Notes: generated by a model not told the origin, from the sequence alone. A stretch of DNA of 64,000 nucleotides from Amblyomma americanum (GCF_052857255.1 NC_135505.1:29724499-29788498), one strand, 5' to 3'. Positions 11,982 through 20,644 are shown, numbered from the stretch's first letter. Numbers and translations are program-made.

Positions 11982-12662
11982 GTGTCATTCGACGTGAGGT
12001 CCATGTTTACTTGCGTGCCGGTGGACTTCGCAGTCGAGTGTTGCAGGAATGCCCTGAAGAACGACTTGTCTCTGCCAGAACGGACGCCCATAGAGACAGA
12101 CGACTTGTGCCGGCTCCTAAAATTCTGCTTGTCAAACACATACTTTGTGTTCAACAAGACGATGTACAAGCAGATCTTCGGGACAGCAACGGGAGCCTCC
12201 ATTTCCGTAGTCTGCTCCAACCTGGCCCTAGAAACTATAGAGAGTCGTGCGCTTGCGTCGTTCGACCCGCCACCTAGGTTTTTCCGGCGGTATGTCGACG
12301 ACTGTTTCTGCATCATCCGACGACAGGATGCGGAAAAATTTCTACGGCACCTGAACTCATTTCAAGAGAGCGTTCAGTTCACGATGGAAGAAGAGAGAAA
12401 TGGGCGCCTCCCTTTCCTCGACGTCCTCATCGAGCGAACAGCAAACAGCATCACGACGAGCGTGTACAGGAAGCCTACCCACACAGCGAAGTACCTGAAT
12501 TTTCATTCTGCGCACCCAATAGGGCAGAAACGCTCCGTTGCCGCGGCGCTTTACAATCGGGCCTTCAAGCTTTGTTCAAGCCCATGCAAAAGAACTCGTG
12601 AAGTCCGCCGCATAAGAAAGGAGCTTTCAAAGAACGGATACCCGCATCAATTGCTGCAATAA
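11982..12662 (+). pseudogene. PLE reverse transcriptase (C-terminal two thirds)
   Basis: RT related to telomerase-type enzymes, as in PLEs. Seen in order: FDVRSMFTCVP (motif A), GTATGASISVVCSNLALE (motif B), RRYVDDCFCI (motif C, both aspartates present), NGRLPFLDV and VYRKPTHTAKYLNFHSAHP (motif D/E and thumb, typical of PLE). Upstream codons FIDNLKTATFGND (about 11,938) belong to it in a shifted frame. The N-terminal RT part is missing because the element is 5'-truncated. The TAA at 12,660 breaks the frame before the GIY-YIG domain, which continues in the same frame. Confidence 0.8.
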
Positions 12663-13227
12663 CAAGAACGACACGCTCCGGCCCCTCAAGCCGAAGCAAG
12701 AGCAGCCAAAAAGAAAACACGTGCAGCCATCCCATATGCCCCTGGTGTCAGCGAGACGTTATGCCGGATATTGGCTGACTACGATATCCAAGTTACCCAT
12801 GTCCCATCCAGCAAGCTCAGAAACCATTTGGTACGAGTAAAGGACCCGCTTGAAAAGACCAGCTACCCTGGGGCAGTTTACAAAATTCCTTGGAAAGAAT
12901 GCGGTGCAGCCTATATAGGCGAAACAGGGGACTTCAGGAGACGATTCAAAGAACACCAGCGTGACGTCAAAAACAAAAAAAGTGACTTCTAACGCTCTCG
13001 CCGAACACCAGCAAAACACGGGCCACTTTATTGACTGGGATTCCGCGCGCATACTTGAAAAAGAAAAATCATTATCTACTCGTCTGCTCAAGGAATCCCT
13101 TGACATACAAATGACAAGCCAAGCGATTAACAGGACACAGGCAATCTACCCGAGATATACATCCGCACGATACGCAACATTTTCCCTACATAAGCAGCAG
13201 CCCGTCTCGTTTTTCATCCCATTGTGA
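12663..13227 (+). pseudogene. PLE GIY-YIG endonuclease domain
   Basis: The frame of the RT resumes after the TAA and gives PGAVYKIPWKECGAAYIGET (the GIY...YIG core), followed by RRRFKEHQRDV. A shift in the A-rich run near 12,975 moves the rest to another frame, where NALAEHQQNTGHFIDW and a C-terminal helix continue to the TGA at 13,225. In PLEs this nuclease nicks the target for integration. The catalytic Tyr and Arg motifs are present, but frameshift and stop inactivate this copy. Confidence 0.75.
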
Positions 13228-13252
13228 ACAAGGCACCCGTAGTGGTGCCGAA
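13228..13252 (+). ncRNA. Possible degenerate hammerhead-like motif in PLE tail
   Basis: GGCACC and GGTGCC form a stem closed by a short loop and followed directly by GAAACGTC (about 13,230-13,257). This is the stem II plus GAAAC layout of hammerhead ribozymes reported from PLE terminal repeats. The usual CTGATGA box upstream is not recognisable here, so the ribozyme would be inactive or the likeness is chance. Confidence 0.3.
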
Positions 13253-13315
13253 ACGTCAATTCTCTTACGGTTTTTTTTCCTTTATGACTTTGGCGAGTGT
13301 TCGTTTAAAAGGATA
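13252..13315 (+). repeat. Right arm of 64-bp perfect inverted repeat of PLE
   Basis: Starts AACGTCAATTCTC right after the hammerhead-like stem and ends GTTTAAAAGGATA; exact reverse complement of 11,847-11,910. Another 46 bp of element sequence follow before the right target duplication. Confidence 0.9.
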
Positions 13316-13397
13316 TGCTGAATTTCCCTCGCCAGACGGGTTTCCGTCGAACCCTCAACTATCAACACTGAGCCACTACGGCGGCTCCTATATATAT

Positions 13398-13560
13398 TGC
13401 AACGGGACCACGGTCCCGTCCACAGGAAAGCACACCAAGTCGGAGAGAGCCAAAGGAACACCGCCGCCAGCCCCCAATTTTTATCTTCGTCTGCGCGCGC
13501 TCCCCGCGACGCATCTTCTTCCGCGCAGGGCACGTGGTCGGCTTACGCCGTCCCCTGGGC
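13398..13560 (-). repeat. 3' LTR (start missing)
   Basis: Matches 15,556-15,731 over most of its length: shared blocks include TGCAACGGGA, GGAAAGCACA, CGCGCAGGGC and GTGGTCGGCTTACGCCGT. About 20 bp that begin the other LTR (TGTTACGGAAATAAACG) are absent; a pyrimidine/G-rich run lies there instead. It ends 23 bp from the right target duplication of the neighbouring PLE. Confidence 0.65.
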
Positions 13561-13698
13561 GCCGTGCCGCCTGGCGGGAAGGAGGGGGGGGGGGGAGAAA
13601 GGGAAAAAGAAAGTCTAGTGTGACGCAGTGCGACGGTCCAGGTTGTTCGTGACCAGGGAGGCCAGCCGGAAAGTACGGCAGAATCAAGTGATGCCGTC

Positions 13699-14382
13699 CT
13701 ACGGCAATGGCCGCAGACTCCAGTCCAGCGGGGAGTCGACGCTTTGCGCTGCACTCCTTAGGAAACTTCTAGTGGCGCTGCACTCTTTGAGAAAGCCACC
13801 CAGCTCTTCCAGACAAGCCACAGGGCATTCTGGATTCAGGTTCTTCTCAGGAAGATAGCTTGATTTGCGGTAGGCGTCATCCCGTGGTGAAGATGTTGAA
13901 GTGACGTTCGATACCAAACTGTCAAGGTAGATCTCGGAGCTGCTTGTAGGTGGTTCTTTCGCGTACGACAACGGTGAGGGCTCCTCAAATTGCATGAAGC
14001 GCTGTGGTTGGGAAGAAGGGACTTTGAAAATCATGTGTGTAAATTGTTTCTCGATTCTGTTCGAAAATGAGCCGCAATCGCTTGTTAAAAGCCCGCCGCC
14101 GACACGCCCTCTTCGCTTCTGGAAGCGCCGAAGGTGGGGACGGGACTGGCGGAAGTGACGCCTTTCACGGGTAGTCTGCCGGCCGTCCTGCTTTGCTTGC
14201 TGCTTTTCGGCCCGCGCTTTGGTGAACCACGAATCCATAATTTGCAAAACGCAGTTCTCAAGCCAGTTGAAGCAACGCGCTACGCAGCAACACAGTCGGC
14301 GCTGGCCGGAGATCCCCGTGGATGACGTCACGACGATCCCGGCCATTCGCGCCGTTCGCTCGGTGCCCTGAGACGCTGGCAC
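13699..14382 (-). CDS. Unknown open frame inside LTR element
   Basis: A 227-codon minus-strand open frame with no motif I recognise. The middle is basic (Arg/Lys/Gln-rich) and the C-terminal half is Ser/Pro-rich. It lies between the LTRs, in the region where gag or pol would be expected, but shows no zinc knuckle, protease or RT motif. It may be decayed element sequence that happens to be open. Confidence 0.25.
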   Translation of the reverse strand: MPASQGTERTARMAGIVVTSSTGISGQRRLCCCVARCFNWLENCVLQIMDSWFTKARAEKQQAKQDGRQTTRERRHFRQSRPHLRRFQKRRGRVGGGLLTSDCGSFSNRIEKQFTHMIFKVPSSQPQRFMQFEEPSPLSYAKEPPTSSSEIYLDSLVSNVTSTSSPRDDAYRKSSYLPEKNLNPECPVACLEELGGFLKECSATRSFLRSAAQSVDSPLDWSLRPLP

Positions 14383-14506
14383 CCGTTTTCTTCCAAAAAA
14401 CAGCTTTTTGCGTTTATTTCCGCCCTTTTCGAATGCGATATTTTTTTTCAGCTGACTAAAAACTATAAAATGTGCCGCATGGAACTCAATTTTTTCGAAA
14501 AGTGCT

Positions 14507-15155
14507 TCAGCTTCCCTTTAAGCCTTTCACCTCAACCTTCTTCAGCTTTTCGGCTTCGACGGCACTGTTGGACTCCGCCTCTTCTATCTGCCCCTGATGC
14601 TCCGTTTTCGCTTCTGGAGGCGCATCTCCAGGCTTGCCCTCTTTTTGGTTTACCGTGGCAGACGAGGTCGCTTCCATGTCTACAGTGTGGAGGGACACAC
14701 TTCGGAACTTGTGGTCGCGCCATTCTTCTTCGGACGGAGACGACTTATTGGCATTTGATTGAGGTTTACCTGCAGTGACGCAACGTGGGCTCGGAAAACG
14801 GAAGCGGTCAAACTGTTTGTGGACTTCAATGTTCGTGAGCTGGGTGAAGGCGCCTGCAGTCGCCGAAGAACGTCCCACAGCGGCTAGGTTCCCTCCGGTG
14901 AGCGAGGCGGCAAGCATCACAAGGTGCGGGACAACCGACCTTCAAGCAGGCTGCATCAACACTACAGGCATTAGCGGGACAACTGGGCGCGGCAGGGGAA
15001 CAGTCACAGGCATCCAATTCGCCACCACCTCCCGGCCGACGCACCATCCTCTGCCCCTCACACCCACGCTCGTCGCCACCTGCAGCCAGCTTGGTCCTTG
15101 CCCCTTGCTCACCCATAGTCCTAACCGGTTGGTCCGGCGCTCCCTCATCGCCACA
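14507..15155 (-). pseudogene. Gag-region remnant of LTR element
   Basis: After the PLE-tail insertion, the gag frame appears to resume on the minus strand with MASVAMRERRTNRLG at about 15,165-15,120. Downstream, another frame (14,507-14,920) encodes a Glu/Lys-rich acidic tail that ends before 14,505. No zinc knuckle is seen. Function as structural gag is inferred only from position behind the LTR and primer site. Confidence 0.35.
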
Positions 15156-15165
15156 GACGCCATCT

Positions 15166-15313
15166 CAGAAGTACTTGTATTTGGGCGTGTTGGTTCATAT
15201 CTTTTCAGGAGGACACAGGGGCGCAACAAAAACACACGGACATAAGTAAGCGCTCGTCCCTGTCTACTTCTATGTCCGTGTGTTTTTGTTGCGCCCCTGT
15301 GTCCTCCTGAAAA
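15166..15313 (-). mobile_element. 148-bp palindromic PLE-tail insertion with TSD
   Basis: A short insertion in the gag frame flanked by the 10-mer GACGCCATCT at 15,156-15,165 and 15,314-15,323. It contains a perfect 44-bp inverted repeat (15,201-15,244 and 15,271-15,314) around a 26-bp spacer, plus a terminal segment AGTACTTG...GGGC.TGTTGGT.CATAT that resembles the 3' terminus of the PLE at 45,530-45,565. It codes for nothing. The TSD shows it arrived as one unit. Confidence 0.75.
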
Positions 15314-15323
15314 GACGCCATCT

Positions 15324-15534
15324 TCTTGCTCCACCTTCTCCAGCCGCCGAACAACCGGTCCAGTCGCCGATGGAGGAGCTCAAAGGCGGCCTCCAGCACC
15401 GGGGAAAGGGGCAGGCCGTCGGAATGCCCGAGAGCAGCGGCGCCGTCCGCCGCGCCGTGTGTCGCGTCAGCCGCAGGTTGCTCGCCATCCTCGGCCCCTT
15501 CCGCAGCCCGTTTCTGATCGCGGGTGAGCGCCAT
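15324..15534 (-). pseudogene. Gag N-terminal frame of short-LTR element
   Basis: Starts with ATG at 15,534, 22 bp inside the 5' LTR, right after the primer-site region; the product begins MALTRDQKRAAEGAEDGEQ and continues with PLSPVLEAAFELLHRRLDRL. The position and Met-Ala-Leu start fit the gag of tick Gypsy elements. After about 70 codons it runs into the PLE-tail insertion, which breaks it. Confidence 0.55.
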
Positions 15535-15555
15535 CCCACCGCTGCCACCAAAATA

Positions 15556-15743
15556 TGCAACGGGATGACGGTCCCGCCCAAAGGAAAGCACAAAAAGTCG
15601 GAGAGCCGAAGGGACACCGCCGGCGGCCCCCAATCTTTATCTTCGTATGCATGCGCTCGCTCCTCCGTGCGCTCCCCGCGCCGCATCTTCCGCGCAGGGC
15701 GCACGTGGTCGGCTTACGCCGTGCCTTGGGCGTTTATTTCCGT

Positions 15744-15747
<4 letters not shown>
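15556..15747 (-). repeat. 5' LTR of short-LTR element (192 bp)
   Basis: On the minus strand it starts TGTTACGGAAATAAACGCCC (with an AATAAA signal) and ends CCCGTTGCA; TG...CA ends are present. TTTTGGTGGCAGCGGTGGGA follows as the primer-site region. Its outer edge touches the (TA)n array. Confidence 0.7.

Positions 15748-15810
<63 letters not shown>
15748..15810. repeat. (TA)n microsatellite
   Basis: About 60 bp of uninterrupted TA. It separates the 5' LTR on its left from a tRNA-like SINE tail on its right. Confidence 0.95.
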
Positions 15811-15813
<3 letters not shown>

Positions 15814-15837
15814 CAAAGTTAAGGAACTAAAGGGCTC

Positions 15838-16085
15838 GTTTTGATAAACTTATGAAGGGAGCCAACAGTCACCGAAACCAAGGTGCATAGGGGAATTTTT
15901 TCTACTTTTTTTTAAATGTGTAGTGCTAATCAGTGGGACAAAAATACTTAGAATAATCTATCGCCTAAAGGAGATTACTTATAAAGCAGCAGAAAAAATA
16001 ACCATGCCGCCGGTGGGAAACGAACCCACGACCTCCGAATATCGCGTCCGGTGCTCTTACCAACTGAGCTACGGCGACGGATTTC
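15838..16085 (-). mobile_element. SINE with tRNA-like head (copy 1)
   Basis: Minus-strand SINE: tRNA-like head (16,005-16,078), body with TATAAGTAATCTCC and CACCTTGGTTTCGG segments, and a tail GGCTCCCTTCATAAG running toward the (TA)n array. Box A (TAGCTCAGTTGGTAAGAGCA) and box B (GGTTCGTTTCC) for RNA polymerase III are clear. A second copy at 23,262-23,495 has the same order, and a third partial copy is at 23,755-23,830. Confidence 0.75.
16005..16078 (-). tRNA. tRNA-like pseudogene (SINE head)
   Basis: Folds as a tRNA: acceptor GTCGCCG/CGGCGGC pairs fully, D stem GCTC/GAGC, anticodon stem CCGGA/TTCGG, T stem GTGGG/CCCAC. The anticodon loop CGCGATA has G at position 33 instead of the invariant U, and the unit is embedded in a SINE, so it is not a working tRNA gene. 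Confidence 0.7.
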
Positions 16086-16095
16086 CAATCTTCTG

Positions 16096-16295
<200 letters not shown>

Positions 16296-16582
16296 GGATG
16301 TTTTAAGTTTGTGAGCTGCAGAGGAGGGAGAAAGGAGTGTAACAAGCAAATAGCAACAGCAGTTCAAAAAATTGAACAAAAAATAACAAAAATAAAGATG
16401 GGGGTGTGGGGAGCAGATATGGGCAATATTGGGGATGAAGCAAAAATAGAAAGAAAAGAAAAAAATGGGGGGGAACTAGTATAGCAAGGAAGGACGGGGT
16501 AAAACGGAGATGGCGAAACGAGAGAAAGGGAGAGGAAAACGGTGCGGGGGACATGGGGAGTGCGGCAACCACAGACGTAACA

Positions 16583-17492
16583 CCTGGACTCCATGTACGC
16601 GAAAACTCACGCGAACGCGAAGGCGACGGCGGCGGCGACGGCTGGCGTTCGCCCCGTCGCTTGTGGGCAAGCTCCATGCAAGCGAAGGCGGCAGGCGACG
16701 CGAACCCGCGACGTGCGCAGCGGACTCCGTGTTTGCGCACTCATGCTTAGAAACACGCCCGTAACCTGTTCTCTATCTTAAAATTTTGTGAGTGTGCCTC
16801 ATAGTCAGGGCCAGAGGAATATTTCCTCTACGGCAGCGGTGTAGCGGCAGTGGAGATAGCCAAAGGCGTGCTTACGGAGACGAAGTCACATCACGGGTTC
16901 ACGGGGGAGGTGTGCTTTCGTTCGGTGCCTGTGCACTCCGGCTTAGTAAAAACACTCCCATAAACTGTCACCGCAGTTTGATTGTAAGTGAGCAAACTAT
17001 AATTTACCAGTGAGAATGCGCGCCGCGAGTGTTTCTGCACAGTTGGAGCGCAGCGGCACGGTGGATCTAGCGCCGGTACCCGCGGCTCGACACGCACCTC
17101 TCCCTGCAGTACGCCCGCTCGCGTAGCCCGCTCCAAATGCTGTTAGCCCTCCGCACCCAACAAGTAGATTGTTTTAATTATTTAAATCATGCGGGTCTGC
17201 CTCTAAGCTACAAAACCAAATATTTTATCGACGGTGGCGATGACCAAGACGACGGGCAGGTTTCGTGAGATGTACCCGTGAGAAACCGTAGACAAACCGG
17301 AAACGGCTTTGGGGGGCTCTGGTTGGCCAGTCGCGTGGGGGACTTCCGGGCGACGAGCGAAATTTTCTGTGGGTGCAGATCCGAGCGACACGGCAAGCGA
17401 CACATGCATTTTGCTTCGCGCGACGGCGTGGCTCGTCGCTTGCCGCCGTCGCGTTCGCGTTCGCGTGAGTTTTCGTGTACATGGAGTCCAGG
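16583..17492. mobile_element. GC-rich inverted-repeat element (possible MITE)
   Basis: About 65-bp imperfect inverted repeats: the left end starts CCTGGACTCCATGTACGCG and the right end finishes CATGGAGTCCAGG; both continue through AAAACTCACGCGAACGCGAA-type sequence into CGACGGCGGCGG. The 780-bp interior has no coding frame I recognise. Terminal inverted repeats suggest a non-autonomous DNA transposon. No target duplication is evident, so a folded-back repeat is an alternative. Confidence 0.5.
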
Positions 17493-18001
17493 CTTAAGAA
17501 AGCAAAACGTGCAAACAAAACACACAAACAAAATGCACAAACACAAGGATGGGTGCCGCTGCATATGCGTGGCCAAAGAGGCGCCGCTGCGCAAGTGACA
17601 CTGGCAGCGACGAACAGGCCTAACCAGGCGCCTTTTGGGAGGTCTCACTATTTTCCGGTGAGCCGAGGGCTAGGACGTTAATAATGAAGTGGGCTACGTT
17701 AACGAGCACATGTGTAAGAACTTACTCACGGGGTCTGGGTTTCCCTGAACAGTGCATCCCTCTCCCTGGACGGGTCGTTGAACCAACTTCGGCGGGAATA
17801 CTTGTTTGTAGTGGAGGAGGGCTGGGCTAGCTGTGTACAAAGATTTCAAATTGTCAGAAAAAAGTAAGGAAAGAACGTCAAAGCTTATCAATACTGCACG
17901 AGGCAGGATAGTGTAAGTAAGGAGGGGTATGATTGCCTGGGATATACACTAGGAGTTATAATGGGTATATCTGAGCTAGCCAATTAACCACAAGTGTAGT
18001 A
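17493..18001. other. Unassigned; probable PLE 3' untranslated tail
   Basis: Downstream (minus strand) of the PLE stop codon at 18,002. Its right part is probably the 3' tail of that element, but I find no hammerhead-like core and no clear end. Nothing else is recognised. Confidence 0.3.
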
Positions 18002-19540
18002 CTACTTTGTTTGGAGGTGGCGAATAAAAGAGAGGGTACCAGGCTTTTCGTTAAGACCTTCTTGAATGGTATTAAACTTGTGAATAAAATAGGATTCACG
18101 TTGTTCACGTTCTTGCCTGTTTTTGAAGCCCCCTTGAATAATTGTAACTTTTAGTTGGTCAAATGGGTGTCCTTCTGAGTTTACATGCTTGGATAGGGGA
18201 AGAATTGAGAGAGACTTGGTGTGTGCGCGGTATTTGTTAAATCGAATGCGGAATGCAGTGTTTGTCTGTCCTATGTATTGCTGGTTACACACAGTGCATT
18301 CAAGAAGGTAAATAATGTTTGATGAGTCGCAGTCAAAGTTGCCGTTGATTGAATGCTGGAAAACTGACCTCGTACTAGTTGCGGAACACGTAGTGTGCAT
18401 GTGCTTGCAAACTTTGCAGCGAGCTTTACCACAAGGCTGGCATCCATATTTTGGGGTTTTGCGTTCCTTAGAGTGGACGAGATGGTTCTGAACGTTTTTG
18501 GCACGCCTGTAAATCCCGCGGGGTGCGCATGTAAATATTTCCGATAGTCGTTGACTTTGCTGGAGAACATTAAAGTGCTTATTAAGAATTCTGTTTATGT
18601 TCGGTGCGTTACTGTTAAATGTGAGAAAAAGGTTTGTAGTGTATTCATTTCGGTTATCTCTTCGGTTGCCCTGGAGTATTTGACTACGGTTCAGATTTGA
18701 GGCTCTGCTTATGGCGTCATCAATAAGGGAACGTGGATAGCGCTGTGTTAAGAGCACGTTGCGCATGCGTTCGGAGTTGTCATGAAAGTCGAGGTCGTTA
18801 GAGCAGATTCTTCGAAAACGATGGGCCTGCGAAAAAGGGATGCTGGTTTTGCAGTGACGGGGATGGGCGCTTTGAAAATGTAGATATTTTTGAGAGCCGG
18901 TTGGTTTTCTATAAACGGCTGTACGAACTGACCCCTTGTCCAGCAGAATGTCAACATCAAAAAAATTGATTTGACTGGCTGAGTAGGTCTGCGTAAACTT
19001 TATGTTTGGGTGTACGGAGTTGAAACTGTCAATGAAATGGATAAGTTGTTCTGTGTTTGTCCATTTTATAAAAATATCTTCCAAATAACGCTTGTAAAAG
19101 TGCGGCTGAATTGGACAAGAAGAAAGAAATTTTGTCTCTATATGATGCATGAAGATGTTGGCATAATTTGGGGCCATTCTTGTTCCCATTGTGGTGCCAC
19201 TTACTTGTAGATAATATTGAAGATCAAATTCGAAGCTATTATATACTAACACAATTTTGGCAAGTGTTCCTAAGACATTTGGGCTTGGAGATTCATGAGG
19301 TCTCTGCTGTTCATAAGATTCTAAAAGGGCTGCTATGCCGTTGGCATGGGGAATGTTTGTGTATAAGGATGTTACATCCATGGGCACAAGAAAGGCTCCT
19401 TCTGGTAATGTTATATTGTCTGTCTGGCGGAGAAAGTGGTTTGTATCATTGATGTAGAATGGATGTGTGGCGGGAATGTGGCAAATTAGAGTGTCAATGT
19501 ACTTTGATATTGGTTTTGTGATGGTGCCGATTCCTGAATA
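18002..19540 (-). CDS. PLE RT plus GIY-YIG endonuclease, long open frame
   Basis: About 510 codons of PLE polyprotein without a stop. It opens GIGTITKPISKYIDTL and shows motif A VPMDVTSLYTNIPHANG, motif B SGTTMGTRMAPNYANIFM, motif C KRYLEDIFIKW, FFDVDILL, VYRKPTGSQKYLHFQSAHP, a cysteine cluster GCQPCGKARCKVCKHMH, and GIY-YIG as NIIYLLECTVCNQQYIGQT with RIRFNKYRAH. The stop is at 18,002. Motif C has Glu for the first Asp of the YxDD box (GAA codon), likely harmful to catalysis. The 5' part of the element is replaced by a (TA)n array, so the Met upstream of the array is not a real start. It is otherwise the best-preserved PLE frame in the window. Confidence 0.8.
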   Translation of the reverse strand, partial: YSGIGTITKPISKYIDTLICHIPATHPFYINDTNHFLRQTDNITLPEGAFLVPMDVTSLYTNIPHANGIAALLESYEQQRPHESPSPNVLGTLAKIVLVYNSFEFDLQYYLQVSGTTMGTRMAPNYANIFMHHIETKFLSSCPIQPHFYKRYLEDIFIKWTNTEQLIHFIDSFNSVHPNIKFTQTYSASQINFFDVDILLDKGSVRTAVYRKPTGSQKYLHFQSAHPRHCKTSIPFSQAHRFRRICSNDLDFHDNSERMRNVLLTQRYPRSLIDDAISRASNLNRSQILQGNRRDNRNEYTTNLFLTFNSNAPNINRILNKHFNVLQQSQRLSEIFTCAPRGIYRRAKNVQNHLVHSKERKTPKYGCQPCGKARCKVCKHMHTTCSATSTRSVFQHSINGNFDCDSSNIIYLLECTVCNQQYIGQTNTAFRIRFNKYRAHTKSLSILPLSKHVNSEGHPFDQLKVTIIQGGFKNRQEREQRESYFIHKFNTIQEGLNEKPGTLSFIRHLQTK

Positions 19541-19548
19541 TATATATA

Positions 19549-19625
<77 letters not shown>
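19541..19625. repeat. (TA)n followed by (GA)n microsatellite
   Basis: About 55 bp TA followed by about 30 bp GA, at the 5' truncation point of the minus-strand PLE. Confidence 0.9.
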
Positions 19626-19629
<4 letters not shown>

Positions 19630-19687
19630 TAGACGAAGTGCAGCTGTGATTCTCGAGTGACGCCTGTGAGTGTGTCCGTCGTGCCGC

Positions 19688-19689
<2 letters not shown>

Positions 19690-19742
<53 letters not shown>
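19690..19742. repeat. (TA)n microsatellite
   Basis: About 50 bp TA between the inverted LTR piece and the remaining start of the Gypsy 3' LTR. Confidence 0.9.
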
Positions 19743-19745
<3 letters not shown>

Positions 19746-19757
19746 GGAATCGGCACC

Positions 19758-19799
19758 TTCTCTGCGCTGCTTGAACTCCAGCCGGTCGGTCCCATTACA
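19758..19799 (-). repeat. Start of Gypsy 3' LTR (about 42 bp)
   Basis: Minus strand TGTAATGGGACCGACCGGC..., the same start as the 5' LTR at 23,167. After CAGCGCAGAGAAG the match stops where the GGTGCCGATTCC arm begins. Confidence 0.8.
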
Positions 19800-20644
19800 G
19801 TTACTTCCCTGCCAAAAAAGAAGCCATCCTGGCGACTTACGGGGAAGAAAGCACGGGCAGATCATAATAAGGCTTGAGGCGCTCGACGTGCACAGTTTCG
19901 CGCCCCCGGCGACGGTGGTCCGCAGAGCGGGCGAGCGGCTCAATTGATGTAATTCACGGGAGAAGTTTGTTGCACTACGCGGTAAGCTCCGTGATAGAGA
20001 GAAAGCAGTTTTGCGGCGAGGCCGGGAGTGGAGTAAGGCACCCAGAGCCAAAACGAGGGCGCCAGATGGGTATGACGCGGGAGGGTCCGAGGAATCCGGA
20101 CGGTGCTTCTGATGCCATTGGAGCTGTGTAGTGAAAGAGCGGGCAAGTTGGCGGCACTCTTCGGCATACAGGTGAGCTTCGGAAAGTGATGTGGTCTCGG
20201 AAGGCTCAGGGCGATATGGAAGGATGGTGTCCATGGTAGATAGGCTCCCGGCCATATAAGGGAAAGAAAGGAGAAAACCCCGTCGTTGTCTGCTTAGCCG
20301 TATTATACGCGCACGTGACGAAAGGCAGCACTTGGTCCCAGTTGTAGTGGGCGGTGTCAACGTACATGTCGAGCATGTCACTGAGTATGCGGTTGAACCG
20401 CCGTCATGCCGTTGGTCTGGGGGTGATAGGCGCTGGTGCAGCGATGAACGATTTGGCATTGCTTTAGCAGTGCCTCGACGGCGTCCGAGAGAAAAACACC
20501 GCCGCGGACACTGAGGATTTCTTTCGTGGAGCCGTGACGAAGAACAAGACTGTGTAGAATGAAGCGAGCGACATTGTTCGCGGTAGCAGATTTGAGAGCT
20601 GACGTTTCGACGTAACGTGTTAGGTGGTCAACGGCCACGATGAC
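19800..20644 (-). pseudogene. Gypsy integrase, core and C-terminal part
   Basis: Integrase core after the stop at 20,645: VIVAVDHLTRYVETSAL, then SVRGGVFLSDAVEALL and AYHPQTNGMT. Where related integrases have SDRG, this copy has SVRG, so the second catalytic Asp is lost. The frame shifts after NGMT (near 20,400); the rest, including TILPYRP, KYAEECRQLARSF-like and GPYRVVQQTSPVNY segments, runs in other frames to about 19,830. Inactive. Confidence 0.75.

Larger units (their letters stand above)
11847..13361 (+). mobile_element. Penelope-like element (PLE) with inverted 5' tail and TSD
   Basis: A 1.5-kb 5'-truncated PLE: RT, linker and GIY-YIG endonuclease in order. Its first 64 bp are a perfect reverse complement of 13,252-13,315 in its own 3' region. 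The 13-mer TCAACACTGAGCC immediately precedes the element (11,834-11,846) and immediately follows it (13,362-13,374), which I take as the target-site duplication. The inverted 5' copy lacks the last 46 bp of the right end. Terminal repeats in direct or inverted orientation are known for Penelope; how this copy formed is inference. Confidence 0.8.
13398..15747 (-). mobile_element. Short-LTR retrotransposon, gag-only, in a (TA)n site
   Basis: Two related LTR copies in the same orientation (15,556-15,747 and 13,398-13,560) bracket about 2 kb. Read on the minus strand, the 5' LTR runs from TGTTACGG to CCCGTTGCA and is followed by TTTTGGTGGCAGCGGTGG as primer-site region. ATAT sits on both outer sides, fitting a 4-bp target duplication in an AT repeat. 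A gag-like frame starts just inside the 5' LTR; I see no protease, RT or integrase, so the element is non-autonomous or internally deleted. A 148-bp PLE-derived palindrome is inserted in the gag frame. Confidence 0.65.
19523..19757. repeat. Inverted-repeat block carrying an inverted LTR piece
   Basis: The 20-mer beginning GGTGCCGATTCCTGAATAT at 19,523-19,542 is exactly inverted at 19,738-19,757. Between the arms lie (TA)n, (GA)n, an LTR middle segment (19,622-19,689) on the opposite strand from the adjacent Gypsy, and another (TA)n. The arm sequence is also PLE coding sequence at the left junction. Confidence 0.8.

Noticed and set aside
12759..13106. 115-codon minus-strand frame
   Set aside because: Shadow of the PLE GIY-YIG coding strand.
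16005..16078. Functional tRNA gene
   Set aside because: G at position 33, embedded in a SINE body, and a second diverged copy at 23.4 kb.
17600..18001. Hammerhead-like motif in the tail of the PLE at 18-19.5 kb
   Set aside because: I looked for stem II followed by GAAAC after the stop and did not find it.
18900..19795. N-terminal part of a 597-codon minus frame with poly-Ile/Tyr stretches and the start MGPTGWSSSSAEK
   Set aside because: The Ile/Tyr runs are translated (TA)n and the start is Gypsy LTR sequence; only the part after about 19,540 is PLE protein.
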